A stretch of 64,000 nucleotides of DNA, taken from contig CP136890.1 in the NCBI GenBank assembly GCA_034359265.1, forward strand, positions 71,549,501 to 71,613,500, read 5' to 3'. The notes under the pieces are model-generated. The model worked only from the letters and a program-made list of their open reading frames with translations. It made no database searches and had not been told where the DNA came from. Position 1 is the stretch's first letter. Each line of letters begins with the position of its first letter. Below are positions 61,485 through 64,000 of this stretch, piece by piece. The DNA is from Canna indica. Taxonomy: Eukaryota > Streptophyta > Magnoliopsida > Zingiberales > Cannaceae. A program made the position numbers and the translations under genes.

Positions 61485-61826
61485 ATATAAATGCATTCTA
61501 ACTTTTTAGAAAATTTTCAAATTTAACAATATTTTATTTATATCAATAAAATACTTCAACCTCTAATTCATTCAATTACATCTTATCAGCCAATTTCATT
61601 ATTTAAATGCTGATATGATAACACTGAGCAATATTACATTAGCATTCATAAATGAATAAAAAGATCGTGACATCAAATAATTTTAATAATGTTTAAAGAA
61701 TTAAGTAGGTAATATATTTCAACTTCGACTATTTTTTCTAGATCTATATAATTTTTTTATTTTGAACCGAGTCTCCTACTTTTAATTTATTTTAATTATA
61801 TTCTACTATAAAATTATTATTAATTT

Positions 61827-64000
61827 AAGAGAAAATATTTAAAATGATCTCTAAACTTTATCGGCATTTTCACATTGGTCCCACAATTTTTTTTAGAGTC
61901 AATTGGGTCCTTGAAGATTTGTAAACGTCACTTTGGTCCGTGGTCGTGACTCTGTCGTTAAAAAAAATTCTACGTGGCTAACGTTGTGACGACGTGGCAT
62001 TTGGTTTTGTTGACTTTGCTTACATGTATTAAAAGGTGCTTACGTGTCTGGTTTGATTTTGTTGACTTTGTTCAAGAGTCCATAACAGTAAGATATTGAA
62101 TAAGAAGTGAGTTGCTCAGAAGATACAAAAGGCAATGACTATAAACAAAGATTTGAAATTTAGGGGAGTACTTGAGAAAGTAAGGCAACATTATTTTGTT
62201 GATATCACTCTTTCTAAGGCCGTAAGGGCTAGAAAAATTGCTAAGCAGAAGATTGAGGGTGATGTAAGCAAGCAATATGAGAAGTTGTATGAGTTTTGTT
62301 CTGAGATAAGAATGACTAATCCTAGAAGTACAACAATCATAAAGACAGAACCTACAACCTCAAATACAGGGCAAAGACACTTTCAGAGGAATATACATTT
62401 GCTTGAAATCAGTTGTAATAAGTTTCTTAACTTCATGTAAACCTATACTTGGTCTAGATGGTTATTTTTTGAAGGGGACATATGGTGGAATACTGTTAGT
62501 GGCAATTGGGAAAGATCCTAATGATCAATACTTTTCTCTGACTGTAGCTATGGTAGAAAGTGAAAACAAGGAATCATGGTCTTGGTTTATGGAGCTTCTA
62601 TTGTATGATTTAGGGAGAGATGGAGGATGGATAATTATTTCAAATATGCAAAAGGTAATGGTGACTTTAGTCCCTCAATTATTTATTATTGTCACTTTAT
62701 GTATCAACTAACTTATTTGTTATCACTTTTATCCCTCCCTACAGGGTCTGGTACCAACATTAGAAGCATATCCTTGTATTGAACACAGATATTGCTTGAG
62801 GCATATCTATTCAAATCTGAAGAAATATTATGGATGGGCTACAGTACTAAGAGACGCAGTTATGGCAGCAGCTAAGGCTACTTATGTGGCTGAATGGTAG
62901 AGGAAAATGAAAGAGCTGCAACTGATTAATATGGATGCCCATGACTGGTTAATGCAACATGAACCAAAGATATAGGCAAAATCTCATTTCAGTATGTGGA
63001 GTAAGTGTGACATTTTGATGAACAACATTTCAAAATCATTCAATGATAGAATTTTGGAGGCCAGGGAGATGCTTGTCATTAGCTTAATGAACTGGATAAG
63101 AGAGTACCTGATGAGAAGATTTGCAAAGAGCGGAATTTTGTGTGAGAGGTATAAAGGGAGTAGCAAGATTTGCCCAAGGCCAAGAAAAAGACTTGAAAAG
63201 CATGTGATGGAATTTGCCAAATGGAGAGCATCATGGGTAGGGGGATCAAAATATGAGGTGAGGAATTTTGATATGGTACAGTTTACAGTTGATCTGAAAA
63301 CTAGAGATTGTTCATGCAGGCTGTAGGATTTGTGTGGATTGCCATGTCCACATGCTGTGTGTGTTATCTATGCACACAATGGAGATCCTGAAAAATTTGT
63401 GGAGAATTAATTGTTATTCAATTGACACATATGAGCATTGTTATGCAGCTTCAATTAATCCTATAAATGGGGAGAACATGTGGGTTCCCTTCCTTGACAT
63501 GCCCACCATAATTCCTCTCATTTATAGGGTACCAATTGGAAGACCAAAAAAACTTAGAAGAAGAGATGTGGATGAGCCAGCTTTGAAGAATAAATGGAAG
63601 AAGATTTATAATCGAAGCTCAATAATTTGTGCAAATTGTGAAAACTATGGGCATAATAAAAGAACATGTAAGAATCAAGGGTGTGAACCTAGGCCCAAAG
63701 CTTCAAAGCAGAAAAAAACTCAAGCTGGTGAATCTTCAACTCAAGCTTCACAAGCTGCTACTTCACAGCCTTCAACTCAAGCTTCATAAGCTGTTGATTC
63801 TATTGTTGCAGCTTCACAACCTTCACAGCCTTCACAGCCACAACAGGTGACACCCAGGAAGAAGGGTTACGTAGTTAAGGTCAAGGTTCCATTTCATAAG
63901 TACAGTCCCAAAAAAAAGAAGTGATAAACTCATATGGTCCTGCTGTAATGAATACTTTAAGTGGTATTTTTAATATTTTATGGTGGACAGATTATATTTT
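61827..64000 (+). mobile_element. Mutator-like element (MULE), right end outside the window
   Basis: The left part starts about 61827 with AAGAGAAAATATTTAAAATG and CTCTAAACTTT, then ACATTGGTCCC and TTTGGTCC phrases, a style common for plant MULE terminal repeats. A transposase remnant follows from 62130. The other terminal repeat is not in the window, so length and target duplication cannot be given. Confidence 0.65.
62135..63924 (+). pseudogene. MULE transposase remnant (MuDR-type, SWIM and CCHC fingers)
   Basis: A first frame (62135-62440) with RKIAKQKIEGDVSKQYEKLY is followed by a frame change near 62410 into CKPILGLDGYFLKGTYGG, which carries a catalytic Asp of the MULE core. An intron with GT-AG borders at 62655-62744 joins SNMQK to GLVPTLEAYPCIEHRYCLRH. 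Then come TAG stops near 62898, 62970 and 63325; the last replaces the usual Trp in a SWIM finger CSCRLxDLCGLPCPHAV. After a frame change near 63410 there is a CCHC knuckle CANCENYGHNKRTC and a Ser/Gln/Ala-rich tail. The normal N-terminal region is missing. Confidence 0.85.

Overview
This window looks like angiosperm nuclear DNA: about 64 kb with four recognisable, apparently intact protein-coding genes in a dense, nested bed of plant transposable elements. Two genes have GC-rich first exons ahead of AT-rich introns, which resembles monocot gene structure. That placement is an inference, and I cannot name a species.

Layout. 1-2464: long LTR (Del/Tekay-like) entering from the left edge. 2465-7923: decayed minus-strand Ty3/gypsy element of Tat type with its 5' LTR. 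8232-9023: small TIR element. 9552-16519 (-): five-exon gene for a plastid-type DCC thiol-disulfide oxidoreductase; intron 4 holds a complete Ty1/copia element (10395-15425) and a separate 271-bp MITE. 16600-17450: foldback element beside the DCC start. 19417-26740 (-): four-exon GT14 glycosyltransferase gene; intron 3 holds a 4.2-kb hAT transposon with perfect 8-bp target duplications, itself split by a rearranged LTR-retroelement fragment. 27300-29000: minisatellite and small repeats. 29001-37740: copia 5' end fused to a minus-strand Sirevirus-type element, with a solo LTR inserted in its gag. 38290-41330: second Tat-type gypsy fragment. 41631-42998: LINE fragment. 42999-47597: AT-rich DNA ending in a CACTA-type terminus. 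47600-51239: second LINE with poly(A). 52360-54639 (+): intronless PPR gene of the E/E+ subgroup. 55995-59707 (-): six-exon DDX3/Ded1-like DEAD-box RNA helicase gene. 60813-61484: hAT-type MITE with perfect 8-bp target duplications. 61827-64000: degenerate MULE with transposase remnants, running off the right edge.

The four host genes look like unrelated housekeeping functions: plastid redox, Golgi glycan synthesis, organelle RNA editing and general RNA remodelling. They do not form a functional cluster. The strongest observations are structural: exon-by-exon reconstruction of two genes across introns inflated by nested elements, a transition-only divergence pattern between the copia LTRs, and an element inside the hAT whose two ends are inverted copies of one LTR end. 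I found no CRISPR array, tRNA, rRNA or clearly new molecular system.
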